64,000 bases of DNA from an uncultured Lachnospiraceae bacterium (GTDB lineage Bacteria; Bacillota; Clostridia; Lachnospirales; Lachnospiraceae): NCBI GenBank assembly GCA_937965795.1, contig CALCMD010000008.1:18845-82844 (forward strand). Direction: 5' to 3'. Below are positions 17,480-26,425 of the stretch, one piece after another; within the stretch, counting starts at the first letter, position 1; each line of letters starts with the position of its first letter. Below the pieces are notes generated by a model that was not told the DNA's origin, did no database searches, and worked only from the letters and a program-made list of their open reading frames with translations. The translations under genes were made by a program, and so were the position numbers.

Positions 17480-18952
17480 TTATTCCTTCCCTTTATCCAC
17501 TAACGGAAACTGAAATGCTCTGAAAATCACCAAATTCGTGCCATAGAGCTGTTTCATTAAAGATTTATCATCGTCACATAAAAGGTGAATCTTCCCATCT
17601 CTGCTGTTACAGACACAAATTCCCTCCATATACCGGGAAAGAACCCTGTCTTTTATATATTGTTCTTTGTCATCCTGCAATTCTTCCGTTATGTTTTCCT
17701 CTATGCTTTTGATAAATTTCCCGTATGGAACATGCTTTGTCATTGGTCTTTTACTGCATAATACAACCTTATCATTACTGTTTATATATTCCTTATATAT
17801 CACTGACTCATAAAGATGCCTCTTTATTTCATCTGAGTTTTTTGAAATGATTCTAATTTCACTGTCCTCAATAAAAGGCAGCTCTTCGTGATTTAAAAGT
17901 TTCTTACTTAATTCAACAATATATTCCGGTGCATAATATTTGGTTGGAGATGTTTTTATCTCATCCAGCGCTTTCCAAAAGAAATTATCTGTAAAGCTTA
18001 AATAATTGTCAAAGTTTCCCTTTGCATTGATCCATCGCTTTAACAGGTTTTCTTTTGTTGGAAACAGTTCGTTTTGTTTCAACATCCAGTCAACGATTAT
18101 TTCCGCCATCCATTCCAGATTTGAAATATGCTTATTGAAAACGACCTGAGAATACGAAAAAAACTTATTTATGAGATATTGATCCGCTGCCGCAATTCCT
18201 TTTTCATTCACACATAAGATTTCTTTCCCATCGTACACTCTTCTCTCCAGGCATCTGATTAACTGATTCATTTCAAAGCTTCCAAATCCGGTGCCCGCAA
18301 AAGCCGCATCGCGCATCATATAGTCAATTCCGTCTGCATCAATCTCTGAATGCAAAATCTGCACCCATAGCGGATTTGTGTCCTGTCTTTTTACATTCCC
18401 CGTAATCATATCGCAAATAATATCGATCGATGCTTCTCCACATTCTTCTGTGATGATTTTCTTTATCTGGGCATCTGTGCGAATAATAGCCGCCCCTACC
18501 GATTCATGATGGCCTTCGATAGCTTCTACCATAAATTCCTTCTCAACCGGCAATGAAAATTTTTCTATATATCGTTTTATATCACTATTTACCGCCTGGC
18601 AAACACTGTCCTCCTGATAGTTTTCCATGCCTTTTTTATAGGGTGTTTCACATACATGAGAAAGCGGATAATGCCCAATGTCGTGCAGCAGCCCCGCCAT
18701 TCGTATGATTTTTCTGTCCTCATCCGGCAGCTCCAGTTGTTTGGCCATTTTATCTGCAATGTGCATGACTCCTAACGAATGAATATACCTTGTATGTTCA
18801 GAACCCGGGAAAATCCAGTTTGCAATGCTTAACTGCTTAATGCTCTGCAATCTTTTAAACAGCAAAGTATCCATGACGGCCTTCTCCGCATCGGTATATT
18901 CAATAAATCCATGTACATTATCAAGTATCTTATCCGTAAATTTTATCGCCAT
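17480..18952 (-). CDS. HD-domain phosphohydrolase (YwfO/dGTPase-like)
   Basis: 490 residues. An HD superfamily domain at about 45-230 shows 'SEHTRYIHSLGVMHIA' (His53, His58), the HD pair in 'GLLHDIGHYPLSH' (His90-Asp91), a further metal-side His in 'EGHHES' and 'EIDADGIDYMMRD' (Asp). This pattern is that of dGTPase/SAMHD1-type nucleotidases. The C-terminal half (about 260-490) is a helical extension of unknown role. The gene begins 10 bp after a YwgA-like small gene, and I recall the same HD/YwgA partnership (ywfO-ywgA) in Bacillus. It likely acts on nucleoside triphosphates in the cytoplasm; a defence or toxin-antitoxin role with the partner is inference. Confidence 0.85.
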   Translation of the reverse strand: MAIKFTDKILDNVHGFIEYTDAEKAVMDTLLFKRLQSIKQLSIANWIFPGSEHTRYIHSLGVMHIADKMAKQLELPDEDRKIIRMAGLLHDIGHYPLSHVCETPYKKGMENYQEDSVCQAVNSDIKRYIEKFSLPVEKEFMVEAIEGHHESVGAAIIRTDAQIKKIITEECGEASIDIICDMITGNVKRQDTNPLWVQILHSEIDADGIDYMMRDAAFAGTGFGSFEMNQLIRCLERRVYDGKEILCVNEKGIAAADQYLINKFFSYSQVVFNKHISNLEWMAEIIVDWMLKQNELFPTKENLLKRWINAKGNFDNYLSFTDNFFWKALDEIKTSPTKYYAPEYIVELSKKLLNHEELPFIEDSEIRIISKNSDEIKRHLYESVIYKEYINSNDKVVLCSKRPMTKHVPYGKFIKSIEENITEELQDDKEQYIKDRVLSRYMEGICVCNSRDGKIHLLCDDDKSLMKQLYGTNLVIFRAFQFPLVDKGKE

Positions 18953-18962
18953 TTTCCAACAC

Positions 18963-19442
18963 CTACATAGCCAACTTCTCTATCAAATGATAAGCCCTTC
19001 TGTTTAAAGCGGCATCATTTAAATGCGGCTTTCTGTCCATCAATACCTGAAGCACTTCATCTTCCGAAGCATTGCTTCCCATTTCTTTCATCCTCAAAAA
19101 ATGAATGGAAGCAAGACATTCTGTCCAGTTTTTCATTCCATATTTTTCTTTCGCATCCTCATCACTGAAAATTTCTTTTAATCTTTTAATGCGCTGTTCT
19201 GCTTCCTGCGTGTAATTTAATTCTATACAGGCGCTTCCATTTTCCATATACATATCGTCTAATAAAACCTGCGAGTACGGTCCATGCTTATACCAGTCAA
19301 ATCCATAATGGCCAATATTTACGCCTTCTTCCTGCAAAAGATAAACCATCTTCTGCATTTTTAACCGATCGTCAAAACTTCCATATGAAAATGGCTCGTC
19401 AAAAACCTTCTTATATACCGGCAATAAAAACTTATTCGCCAT
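18963..19442 (-). CDS. YwgA/Panacea-like small protein, partner of the HD hydrolase
   Basis: 159 residues from the ATG at 19442, chosen because GGAGG lies 7-9 bases upstream. The region 'LKMQKMVYLLQEEG' followed by 'YGFDWYKHGPYSQVLLDDMY' fits the YwgA/Panacea (SocA-like) fold, whose members occur as antitoxins or adaptors. The rest is alpha-helical, with an 'LMDRKPHLNDAALNRRAYHLI' tail. It is the first gene of a two-gene transcript (promoter 19511-19539) with the HD phosphohydrolase 10 bp downstream, so the two products probably act together, perhaps with this one restraining or steering the hydrolase. The family assignment is from remembered motif similarity. Confidence 0.7.
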   Translation of the reverse strand: MANKFLLPVYKKVFDEPFSYGSFDDRLKMQKMVYLLQEEGVNIGHYGFDWYKHGPYSQVLLDDMYMENGSACIELNYTQEAEQRIKRLKEIFSDEDAKEKYGMKNWTECLASIHFLRMKEMGSNASEDEVLQVLMDRKPHLNDAALNRRAYHLIEKLAM

Positions 19443-19510
19443 AACAGCCCCTCCTTCCGCCATTTTTATATTCCATGATTTTTATCTGTTCATAGACTTC
19501 TCTGTATCTT

Positions 19511-19539
19511 ATTATACAGAAAAGACTGCCCCTTGTATA
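19511..19539 (-). promoter_or_regulatory. Promoter of the YwgA-like/HD pair
   Basis: Minus strand TATACA (19534-19539), 17 bases, perfect TATAAT (19511-19516), about 70 bp upstream of the ATG at 19442. It supports a separate bicistronic transcript. Confidence 0.6.
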
Positions 19540-19653
19540 CTTAAACTTTCCCACTTTCCACAATCGAATTATATCAGATAGTTTTTGTTATGTCAATTAC
19601 TTTTTTAAGTATTTATTAAATCAAAATGTGATTCTTTTGATATGTTTTTTCAC

Positions 19654-19685
19654 CGAAAAAAGGAGCCATCTTTCCGATAGCTCCT
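19654..19685 (-). terminator. Terminator of the ABC importer operon
   Basis: On the minus strand AGGAGCTATC and GATGGCTCCT form a hairpin followed by TTTTTT. It lies about 20 bp past the permease stop codon. Confidence 0.8.
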
Positions 19686-19703
19686 GACATAAAATCTTTT
19701 TTC

Positions 19704-20486
19704 TTACAGCCCTCTTTTTTTCAATACATGATGCTCCAGATTCGAGAAAACCAGTTTATCCACCAGCATCCCCACCAGTATGATAATCAGCATCACGGCC
19801 ATGACCTGATTAATATCCGCCATGTCGCGTCCCGCCATCAGAGTATAGCCCAGCCCCACATAAGCGGACATCACCTCGCCGGACATCAGCGCGCGCCACG
19901 CAAAGGACCAGGACTGTTTCAGCCCCGCCAGTACGCCAGGCAGAGCCGCCGGCCAGATGACCTCTTTATAAAGCTGCCACTTTTTCGCCCCCATTGTCTG
20001 CGCTGCCTTCACATAAATCGGAGGAACCGTGCGGATTGCATTCTCGATGGCAAGGGACACGCTGAACGTGGAACCGATGACGACTACAAACAGGATAGAA
20101 GCCTCTCCCAGTCCAAACCAGAGAATCGCAAACGGCACCCAGCAGACGCTCGGCAGCGACTGAATTCCATTCAAAAGAGGCTTCAGATTCCGGTTAAAAT
20201 AATTGGAAGCTGAAATCAGAATTCCCAATGCAGCGCCCACGACAAGGGAAATCGCAAACCCCAGAAGTACGCGGCGGATACTGAACGCCGTCGCCTTTAA
20301 AAGCGTGCCGTTTTCAATCATACGCTCCAGACTTCTCACAACTCCAAGCGGGGAGGGCATTGCATAAGATTTCCAAATTCCAAACACGCTCGTTCCAAGC
20401 GTATACACGATCTGCCATAACAGAATGAGCAGAACGATGAACAGCAGGCTATTCAGCCTTTTCATGGTCATATTCTTCTTTTGCAA
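19704..20486 (-). CDS. ABC transporter permease, nitrate/sulfonate/taurine (SsuC/TauC) class
   Basis: 260 residues from a TTG at 20486 with GGAGG 9 bases upstream (the ATG at 20471 is an alternative). Six membrane segments are expected at about 14-30, 73-95, 105-130, 135-155, 185-210 and 225-247. The EAA loop that docks the ATPase is visible as 'AAQTMGAKKWQLYKEVIWPAALPGVLAGL'-type sequence near 160-190. Forms the transmembrane pore of the importer with the ATPase (overlapping its 3' end by 38 bp) and the lipoprotein upstream. The substrate class (sulfonate, taurine, nitrate, aromatic or thiamine precursor) cannot be fixed from sequence. Confidence 0.92.
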   Translation of the reverse strand: MQKKNMTMKRLNSLLFIVLLILLWQIVYTLGTSVFGIWKSYAMPSPLGVVRSLERMIENGTLLKATAFSIRRVLLGFAISLVVGAALGILISASNYFNRNLKPLLNGIQSLPSVCWVPFAILWFGLGEASILFVVVIGSTFSVSLAIENAIRTVPPIYVKAAQTMGAKKWQLYKEVIWPAALPGVLAGLKQSWSFAWRALMSGEVMSAYVGLGYTLMAGRDMADINQVMAVMLIIILVGMLVDKLVFSNLEHHVLKKRGL

Positions 20487-21231
20487 ACTTCTCCACCTCC
20501 CTTTCTACACAATTCAAAATCTTATGGCGTATTTTCAGGAACTCCGGGGCGTCATTGCGGCGGGGACGGGGCAGATCAACCGAAAAAATCTCCTTGATAC
20601 AGCCCGGATTGTCTGACAATACCACGATACGGTCTGCCAGAAATACCGCTTCCTCCACGCTGTGGGTAACAAAAAGCACCGTCTTTCCAGTCTCCTCCCA
20701 GATCTCCTCCAGATCCGCACGGAGCTTGTTTGTCGTCTGCTTATCCAGGGCTGAGAACGGCTCGTCCATCAGAAGCACCGGTCCGTCCAGACACAATGCG
20801 CGCGCCAGCGCCGTCCTCTGCCGCATACCGCCGCTGATTTCATGAATGCGGTAATTCCGGAAATCCCATAGCTGCACCATTTTCAGATAATGCTCTGCTC
20901 TCCGGCTCTGCTCTTCCTTCGGAATCCCCATCATCCGCATCCCGAATTTCACATTTTCCAGCACATTCAGCCAGGGAAAAAGCGCATGCTCCTGAAACAT
21001 GACCACCCGGTCCGCTCCCGGCCCCGTGATCTTCTCTCCATCCAGGTATAATTCTCCGCCTGTGGGATGATCCAGTCCCGCAACAATGTTCAGGATCGTG
21101 GATTTCCCGCATCCGGAAGGCCCTACGATACAGACAAACTCCCCTTCTTCAATATGCAGGGAAATGTCTTTTAATGTTTCTTTTTCAGACCCCTCAAACG
21201 TTCTGTTTACATTTTTGATCTCTAATGCCAT
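20449..21231 (-). CDS. ABC transporter ATP-binding protein, nitrate/sulfonate/taurine class
   Basis: 260 residues from the ATG at 21231 (GGAGG upstream; the longer start at 21249 is inside the preceding region). Walker A 'GPSGCGKSTILNIVAGL', Q-loop 'MFQEHALFPWLNV', ABC signature 'EISGGMRQRTALARAL', Walker B 'VLLMDEPFSALD', and H-loop 'VLFVTHSVEEAVFLADR' are all intact. Drives uptake in a three-gene operon: substrate-binding lipoprotein, ATPase, permease. Its 3' end overlaps the permease start by 38 bp, indicating coupled translation. Confidence 0.95.
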   Translation of the reverse strand: MALEIKNVNRTFEGSEKETLKDISLHIEEGEFVCIVGPSGCGKSTILNIVAGLDHPTGGELYLDGEKITGPGADRVVMFQEHALFPWLNVLENVKFGMRMMGIPKEEQSRRAEHYLKMVQLWDFRNYRIHEISGGMRQRTALARALCLDGPVLLMDEPFSALDKQTTNKLRADLEEIWEETGKTVLFVTHSVEEAVFLADRIVVLSDNPGCIKEIFSVDLPRPRRNDAPEFLKIRHKILNCVEREVEKFAKEEYDHEKAE

Positions 21232-21253
21232 GCCGTGCGTCCTCCGCATTTAT

Positions 21254-22261
21254 CTATTCTTTGTCACCGCCGGATAATCCTTCCAGAATGGAAGTATCTA
21301 CAAATCCCTCTTTCGGCAGCGCCGTGATGAAGCCCTGCTCATAGGATGTCTGTGCAAAAGCGTTTAATGCCTCTTCGTTTAATTTTGTCGTAACATTTGT
21401 TCTGGAAAAAGCGCCAAGCACTGTGTCTTTTTCATACTCATTTCCTGTCAGAGATTGTATTTCATCGATCATCGCGTCTACCGACCCCTCCAGATTCTGG
21501 TTGATCTCATCGGTAACCTCCTGATGCAGCTCCAGGAACTTTTTCACCACTTCAGGATTCTCTTCCATAAATTCATTCCGGACAATCACGACAGCGACCG
21601 GATAGTTTCCACCGAGATAAATATCCTGATAGTCTAAAAGCAGATCGACTTCGTCCGTCGCCGTCAGAATCGTTCCCCACGGCTCCGGCACCAGAGCGGC
21701 GTCCACGGTTCCCTGATCAAACATGTTCTGGAGATTGGAATTATCGACCGCCACGATCTCTACGGTTCCTCCCTCGGAAACCGGCGTAAGCCCGTTTTCT
21801 GAAAGAAGATTTAACAGACAGAGATGCTGTGTGTTTCCGATCTGCGGAATCGCTACCGTTTTCCCTGACAGCTCGGAAACAGAGCTGATGTCCAGAGACG
21901 CGCTTTTTACCAGAACAGCGCCCGCGTCGGCGGCATTCGCAATCACGGTAATATCACCGTCTGATTTTACATTTCCGTTTACCGCAGGAACCGGCCCGAT
22001 ATATCCCATGTCGATCTCTCCTGCAAAAAATGCTTCTACTTCAGAAGATCCCGCCGTAAAAGTCGTCCAGGACACCTCATAATCCTCTCCAAGCTTCTCT
22101 TCTAACATACCCTGATTTTTCATCACCAATGCCTGTGCATGTGTAATATTCGGAAAACATGCCATACGAACCTTGCTGCTCGCTTCTTTTTGTGCGCCGC
22201 ATCCCGTCGCCAGAACGAGTGCTCCAATCATCATGCAAACGCTTGCAATACATTTTTTCAT
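21254..22261 (-). CDS. ABC transporter substrate-binding lipoprotein, SsuA/TauA/NMT1-like
   Basis: 335 residues from the ATG at 22261, with GGAGGG 5 bases upstream. A lipobox 'LATGCGAQ' ends the signal peptide, giving a lipid-anchored extracellular receptor. The periplasmic-binding-protein fold shows NMT1/SsuA features: 'MACFPNITHAQALVMKNQG', 'FFAGEIDMGYIGPVPAVNG', 'LSGKTVAIPQIGNTQH', 'ALVPEPWGTIL'. The 'GYIGPVPAVN' segment is typical of aliphatic sulfonate/taurine-type receptors, but the ligand is not certain. First gene of the importer operon, preceded by a promoter at 22313-22341 and divergent from a LacI-type regulator. Confidence 0.92.
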   Translation of the reverse strand: MKKCIASVCMMIGALVLATGCGAQKEASSKVRMACFPNITHAQALVMKNQGMLEEKLGEDYEVSWTTFTAGSSEVEAFFAGEIDMGYIGPVPAVNGNVKSDGDITVIANAADAGAVLVKSASLDISSVSELSGKTVAIPQIGNTQHLCLLNLLSENGLTPVSEGGTVEIVAVDNSNLQNMFDQGTVDAALVPEPWGTILTATDEVDLLLDYQDIYLGGNYPVAVVIVRNEFMEENPEVVKKFLELHQEVTDEINQNLEGSVDAMIDEIQSLTGNEYEKDTVLGAFSRTNVTTKLNEEALNAFAQTSYEQGFITALPKEGFVDTSILEGLSGGDKE

Positions 22262-22312
22262 AAAACCCTCCGATTCACCTTGCATTTCTGCTTTATTTTT
22301 TTTATATTGTAG

Positions 22313-22341
22313 ATAATAACGTCAAATCAGGGTAGGGTCAA
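22313..22341 (-). promoter_or_regulatory. Promoter of the ABC importer operon
   Basis: Minus strand TTGACC (22336-22341), 17 bases, TATTAT (22313-22318), in the 133-bp gap to the divergent LacI gene. Control by that regulator is possible but no perfect dyad operator was identified. Confidence 0.6.
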
Positions 22342-22394
22342 CTGATTTTTAAGCAAACGATTTCACAAGAAAAATCACAACAGGAGGTTCTGAT

Positions 22395-23375
22395 ATGTCA
22401 TTAAAGAGAATTGCAGAGATGACAGGGGTGTCCGTCTCCACTGTCTCCAGAGTTCTGAATAATAAAAACTATAACTGTGCATCCGCTGATCTGAAAAACA
22501 AAATCTGGGCGGCAGCAGAAGAAATTCACTATGTCCCAAACGAAAATGCCAGAAATCTCCAGCGGGGAAAACAAAAATCCCCTGCACACCCCGCCCGGAA
22601 ACTGGCCGTAGTACTTGGAAGATTTGATTCTCTGACAAAAGACCCGTTTTTTGCCGAGCTTTTCCGAAGCGTGGAACAGGAAGTCTTTGCAAACGGATGT
22701 ATCCTTTCCGATTTTTTTACTGCCGGAGAATTTAGAAAAAGAGAAATCCCTCATGCGGACGGATTTATCATCCTGGGAAGAAGTTCAGAAAGTTTCTTAA
22801 GCGGCATTCAGAAGATCACCAGAAATATTGTCGCCATCGACCGGAACCCCACCGATTTCGAAATCGACGAAGTCATCTGCGACGGTCAGGAAGCGGCGTC
22901 CCTGGCCATGAATTACCTGATTGGCAAAGGCCATGAAAAAATTGGCTACATCGGGGACTGTTCCTATGAGGTTCGGTATGTGGGATACTGCGATTCCCTG
23001 ATCAGACGCCGTCTGCCCCTGGACTACTCCTCCATATATCCTACCGACCAGACCGAAGAGGCCGGGTATCAGGCCATGAAACAAATTCTGGAACGTGGGG
23101 AACTGCAAGCCGTTTTCTGCGCAAATGACGCCACGGCGCTTGGAGCCGTCCGTGCTTTTGCGGAAGAGAAACTCAAACCTCGTATGGATCTCATCTCGAT
23201 CGATAATATCCAGTCCGCCCAGGAGGTTTCCCCTCTTCTTACCACGGTCAATATTCCCAAAGAGGACATGGGAAAAATGGCGGTCAAGATTCTGCTCGAC
23301 CGGATAAACCACGGGCATACGGAGATGATGCGGGTGGAATTTCCGCCCAGACTGATTCGCCGGGAGAGCTGCTGA
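22395..23375 (+). CDS. LacI-family transcriptional regulator
   Basis: 326 residues with AGGAGG upstream of the ATG. LacI helix-turn-helix and hinge 'SLKRIAEMTGVSVSTVSRVLN' then 'NYNCASADLKNKIWAAAEEI', followed by a periplasmic-binding-like effector and dimer domain (about 70-326: 'DGFIILGRS', 'IGYIGDCSYEVRY', 'FCANDATALGAVRAF', 'ISIDNIQSAQEVSPLLTTV'). In the EbgR/GalR-like subgroup these bind sugars. It is divergent from a nitrate/sulfonate/taurine-class importer, an unusual pairing because LacI members mostly control sugar genes. Terminated by a strong hairpin at 23358-23412. Confidence 0.93.
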   Translation: MSLKRIAEMTGVSVSTVSRVLNNKNYNCASADLKNKIWAAAEEIHYVPNENARNLQRGKQKSPAHPARKLAVVLGRFDSLTKDPFFAELFRSVEQEVFANGCILSDFFTAGEFRKREIPHADGFIILGRSSESFLSGIQKITRNIVAIDRNPTDFEIDEVICDGQEAASLAMNYLIGKGHEKIGYIGDCSYEVRYVGYCDSLIRRRLPLDYSSIYPTDQTEEAGYQAMKQILERGELQAVFCANDATALGAVRAFAEEKLKPRMDLISIDNIQSAQEVSPLLTTVNIPKEDMGKMAVKILLDRINHGHTEMMRVEFPPRLIRRESC

Positions 23376-23412
23376 GCCTTATGGCTCAGGCATCCCTCCC
23401 GGCGTTTTCTTT
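23358..23412 (+). terminator. Terminator of the LacI-type gene
   Basis: The arms CGCCGGGAG and CTCCCGGCG enclose an inner CTGAGCC/GGCTCAG hairpin and are followed by TTTTCTTT. The 5' arm overlaps the end of the coding region and the tail reaches the stop of the convergent DUF4250 gene. Confidence 0.8.
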
Positions 23413-23584
23413 ACACAAACCGGTTTTGCCTCTCATCGTACTGATAATCAATCTTTTTCATCTGCTCCACCAGCTCTTCCTGATTGATTTCCAGCTCCGC
23501 ACAGAGCATTGCCAGCGAAGCGTAATGATCCCGGAGCTGGGTGTTGACATAGCTCAAGAGTATCATCGGATCTTTGGGTATCAT
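23411..23584 (-). CDS. DUF4250 small protein
   Basis: 57 residues (ATG 23584, stop 23411-23413). Begins 'MIPKDPMILLSYVNTQLRDH' and continues as a helical protein ('ALCAELEI'-like 'AMLCAELEINQEELVEQM') typical of the DUF4250 family found across Clostridia. The GAGGAGG ribosome site lies inside the last codons of clpB, and the start follows the clpB stop by 2 bp, so it is translationally coupled to the chaperone gene. Function unknown. Too short for most gene-length cutoffs but well supported by the family pattern. Confidence 0.88.
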   Translation of the reverse strand: MIPKDPMILLSYVNTQLRDHYASLAMLCAELEINQEELVEQMKKIDYQYDERQNRFV

Positions 23585-23586
23585 GT

Positions 23587-26169
23587 TTACCTCCTCACAG
23601 CCGTCAGTTTTCCATCCAGGACATCGATCCGAATGGTATCTTCCGCCTGAATGTCACCGGAAAGAATCATCCTGGCGGCCAGTGTTTCCACATTCTTCTG
23701 AAGGAAACGCTTCAGCGGTCTCGCTCCGTAGGTCGGATCATATCCTCCCTCTATAATATAGCTCTTCGCCTCTTCCGTCAACTCCAGAGAAATCTCCTGC
23801 CCCGCCAGACGTTTATTCAGATCGTCCATCATCAGATCTACGATTCTTCCGATATTTTCTTTCGTCAGGGGCTTAAACATAATAATCTCATCCAGACGGT
23901 TCAGAAATTCCGGCCGGAAATGATTTCTCAAATCATTCATCACCATCTTTTCGGCTGCCGGTTCGATCTCGCCATTCTCCTGAATTCCATCCAGCAGATA
24001 GGAGGAGCCGAGATTGGAAGTCATAATCAGGATGGTATTTTTAAAGTCTACGGTTCGTCCCTGGGAATCGGTAATACGGCCGTCATCCAAAACCTGCAAA
24101 AGAACGTTAAACACATCCGGATGCGCCTTTTCGATCTCGTCAAACAATACGACCGAGTACGGCTTTCTGCGAACTGCTTCCGTGAGCTGTCCTCCTTCCT
24201 CATACCCCACATATCCTGGAGGCGCTCCGATCAGTCGTGACACAGAGTATTTCTCCATATATTCACTCATGTCAATGCGCACCATATTCTGTTCATCGTC
24301 AAACAGGCTGGCAGCGAGCGCTTTCGCCAGCTCCGTCTTACCGACTCCCGTAGGCCCTAAGAACAGGAAGGAACCAATCGGCTTCGTCGGGTCTTTGATT
24401 CCTGCTTTCGACCGGAGAATCGCCTCCGTCACCTTCTGCACGCCGTCATCCTGCCCGATCACTCTCTGGTGCAGCTCGTCGTCCAGATGCAGAATCTTAC
24501 TTCTCTCCCCCTCCGTCAGTTTCGCCACCGGAATCCCTGTCCATCTGGAAATGATTCTGGCGATCTCCTCGTCTGTCACGCTTTCATGCACCAGAGACAG
24601 ATCCTGGCTCTTAATCTTTGCTTCTTCCACCGCAAGCTGCTGCTGGAGCTTCGGCAGCTCGCCGTATTGCAGCTCCGCCGCCCGGTTCAGATCATAATTT
24701 CTCTGCGCCTTTTCGATTTCCTTATTCATATTTTCAATCTGCTCACGCAGCTTCGACAGATTTTCCACTGAATGCTTTTCATTATCCCACTGTGCCTTTT
24801 TCGCATTAAAGGCGTCACGCTGTTCCGCAAGCTCCCTCTGGAGAGCCGCCAGACGATCCTGACTGAGCTTATCGGTCTCCTTCTTCAAAGCCGCTTCCTC
24901 AATCTCCATCTGCATAATGCGCCTGCGCAGCTCATCTAACTCTGTCGGCATGGAATCCAGCTCCGTCTTAATCAGCGCGCACGCCTCGTCCACCAGATCA
25001 ATCGCTTTGTCCGGAAGGAAACGGTCGGAAATATAGCGATGGGAAAGGGTCGCCGCCGCCACCAGCGCGCCATCCGTGATCTTTACTCCGTGGTAAACCT
25101 CATAACGCTCTTTCAGCCCCCGGAGAATGGAAATCGTATCTTCTACAGACGGCTCATCTACCAGGACCGGCTGGAAACGCCGTTCCAGGGCGGCGTCTTT
25201 TTCAATATACTGCCGGTACTCGTCCAGGGTCGTGGCTCCGATGCAATGCAGCTCTCCCCGCGCCAGCATGGGCTTTAACATGTTCCCCGCATCCATGGCG
25301 CCGTCTGTCTTTCCTGCGCCGACGATCAAATGAAGCTCGTCAATAAAGAGGATAATCTCGCCCTCGCTCTTTCTGACCTCCTCCAAAACGGCTTTTAAAC
25401 GTTCCTCAAATTCACCCCGGTATTTCGCCCCCGCTACCAGAGCCCCCATGTCCAGAGCAAAAATTTTCTTATTTTTCAGTCCTTCCGGCACGTCCCCCCG
25501 GACGATACGCTGTGCCAGACCTTCTACCGCCGCCGTTTTTCCGACGCCAGGCTCTCCAATAAGCACCGGATTATTCTTCGTCTTTCTGGACAGAATGCGG
25601 ATGACATTCCGTATCTCCGCATCACGCCCGATGACCGGGTCCAGCTTCTGATTTCTCGCTTTCTCCACCAGCTCCTGCCCATATTTGTTCAGGGTGTCAT
25701 AGGTCGCTTCCGGGTTGTCGCTGGTCACCCTCTGGTTTCCTCTGACGGTGGACAGCGCCTGCAAAAAGCGTTCCCGCGTGATGCCATATTCTTTCAGAAG
25801 CTCCTTAACCGCTGGATTCGGATAACGGAGCAGCGCCAGGAACAGGTGCTCTACGGAAACGTATTCGTCTCCCATTGCCTTTGCCTCATCCTCTGCACTC
25901 ACCAGTACCTTATTCAAATGCTGCCCGATATAAATCTGACCGCCGGATACTTTCGGACGTTTGTTCAGGGCATTGTCCAGATTTCTTGCGAAATGCTCTG
26001 CATTGATTTCCATTTTTTCCAGCAATTTTAAAATCAGGCTGTCACTCTGATTCAACAGGTTATACAACAGATGTTCCTGCTCCACTTCCTGATTCCCATA
26101 TTCATATGCCACTTTTTCCAGGTCATTTACCGCCTGTAAAGATTTCTGTGTAAATTTATTAATATTCAT
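23587..26169 (-). CDS. clpB: ATP-dependent disaggregase ClpB
   Basis: 860 residues from the ATG at 26169 (GAGGAGG upstream), the expected ClpB length. N-terminal Clp_N repeat domain (about 1-145), first AAA+ module with 'GEPGVGKTAAVEGLA' and 'ILFIDELHLIVGAG', a long ClpB-type coiled-coil middle domain (about 405-520), second AAA+ module with 'GPTGVGKTELAKALA' and 'VLFDEIEKAHPDV', and a C-terminal D2-small domain. It lacks the IGF/L ClpP loop, consistent with a disaggregase working with DnaK rather than a protease. No CIRCE or CtsR box was recognised upstream; a plain promoter lies at 26217-26244. The DUF4250 gene follows. Confidence 0.97.
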   Translation of the reverse strand: MNINKFTQKSLQAVNDLEKVAYEYGNQEVEQEHLLYNLLNQSDSLILKLLEKMEINAEHFARNLDNALNKRPKVSGGQIYIGQHLNKVLVSAEDEAKAMGDEYVSVEHLFLALLRYPNPAVKELLKEYGITRERFLQALSTVRGNQRVTSDNPEATYDTLNKYGQELVEKARNQKLDPVIGRDAEIRNVIRILSRKTKNNPVLIGEPGVGKTAAVEGLAQRIVRGDVPEGLKNKKIFALDMGALVAGAKYRGEFEERLKAVLEEVRKSEGEIILFIDELHLIVGAGKTDGAMDAGNMLKPMLARGELHCIGATTLDEYRQYIEKDAALERRFQPVLVDEPSVEDTISILRGLKERYEVYHGVKITDGALVAAATLSHRYISDRFLPDKAIDLVDEACALIKTELDSMPTELDELRRRIMQMEIEEAALKKETDKLSQDRLAALQRELAEQRDAFNAKKAQWDNEKHSVENLSKLREQIENMNKEIEKAQRNYDLNRAAELQYGELPKLQQQLAVEEAKIKSQDLSLVHESVTDEEIARIISRWTGIPVAKLTEGERSKILHLDDELHQRVIGQDDGVQKVTEAILRSKAGIKDPTKPIGSFLFLGPTGVGKTELAKALAASLFDDEQNMVRIDMSEYMEKYSVSRLIGAPPGYVGYEEGGQLTEAVRRKPYSVVLFDEIEKAHPDVFNVLLQVLDDGRITDSQGRTVDFKNTILIMTSNLGSSYLLDGIQENGEIEPAAEKMVMNDLRNHFRPEFLNRLDEIIMFKPLTKENIGRIVDLMMDDLNKRLAGQEISLELTEEAKSYIIEGGYDPTYGARPLKRFLQKNVETLAARMILSGDIQAEDTIRIDVLDGKLTAVRR

Positions 26170-26216
26170 AGAGCGCCTCCTCTCAGAAGAAAACATTCTT
26201 TGTTTGTTCTATAACT

Positions 26217-26244
26217 ACTATAACATATATTTTTGAAATTGCAA
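26217..26244 (-). promoter_or_regulatory. Promoter of clpB
   Basis: Minus strand TTGCAA (26239-26244), 16 bases, TATAGT (26217-26222), 48 bp upstream of the clpB ATG. No CtsR heptad repeat or CIRCE element was seen around it. Confidence 0.5.
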
Positions 26245-26425
26245 GCCTTTTTTCTTTTGTAATTTCTTTTTTATCATGCGTATGTGACCTTCAAAAATAA
26301 AATGTAATTTATTCTTTTGTTTTTCAGCCATCTGTTATATCATCTTTTAAGATGATATGCTTAACTGGACAGCCAGTAGAGCGGCTGCGGCTTCCCGTCC
26401 TGAGTCTTGACAAGGAGGGATGCTC

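Noticed and set aside
17275..17480. Purine riboswitch upstream of the BMP-fusion gene
   Set aside because: No conserved purine-aptamer core or terminator could be folded by eye; only a leader ORF and short hairpins are present.
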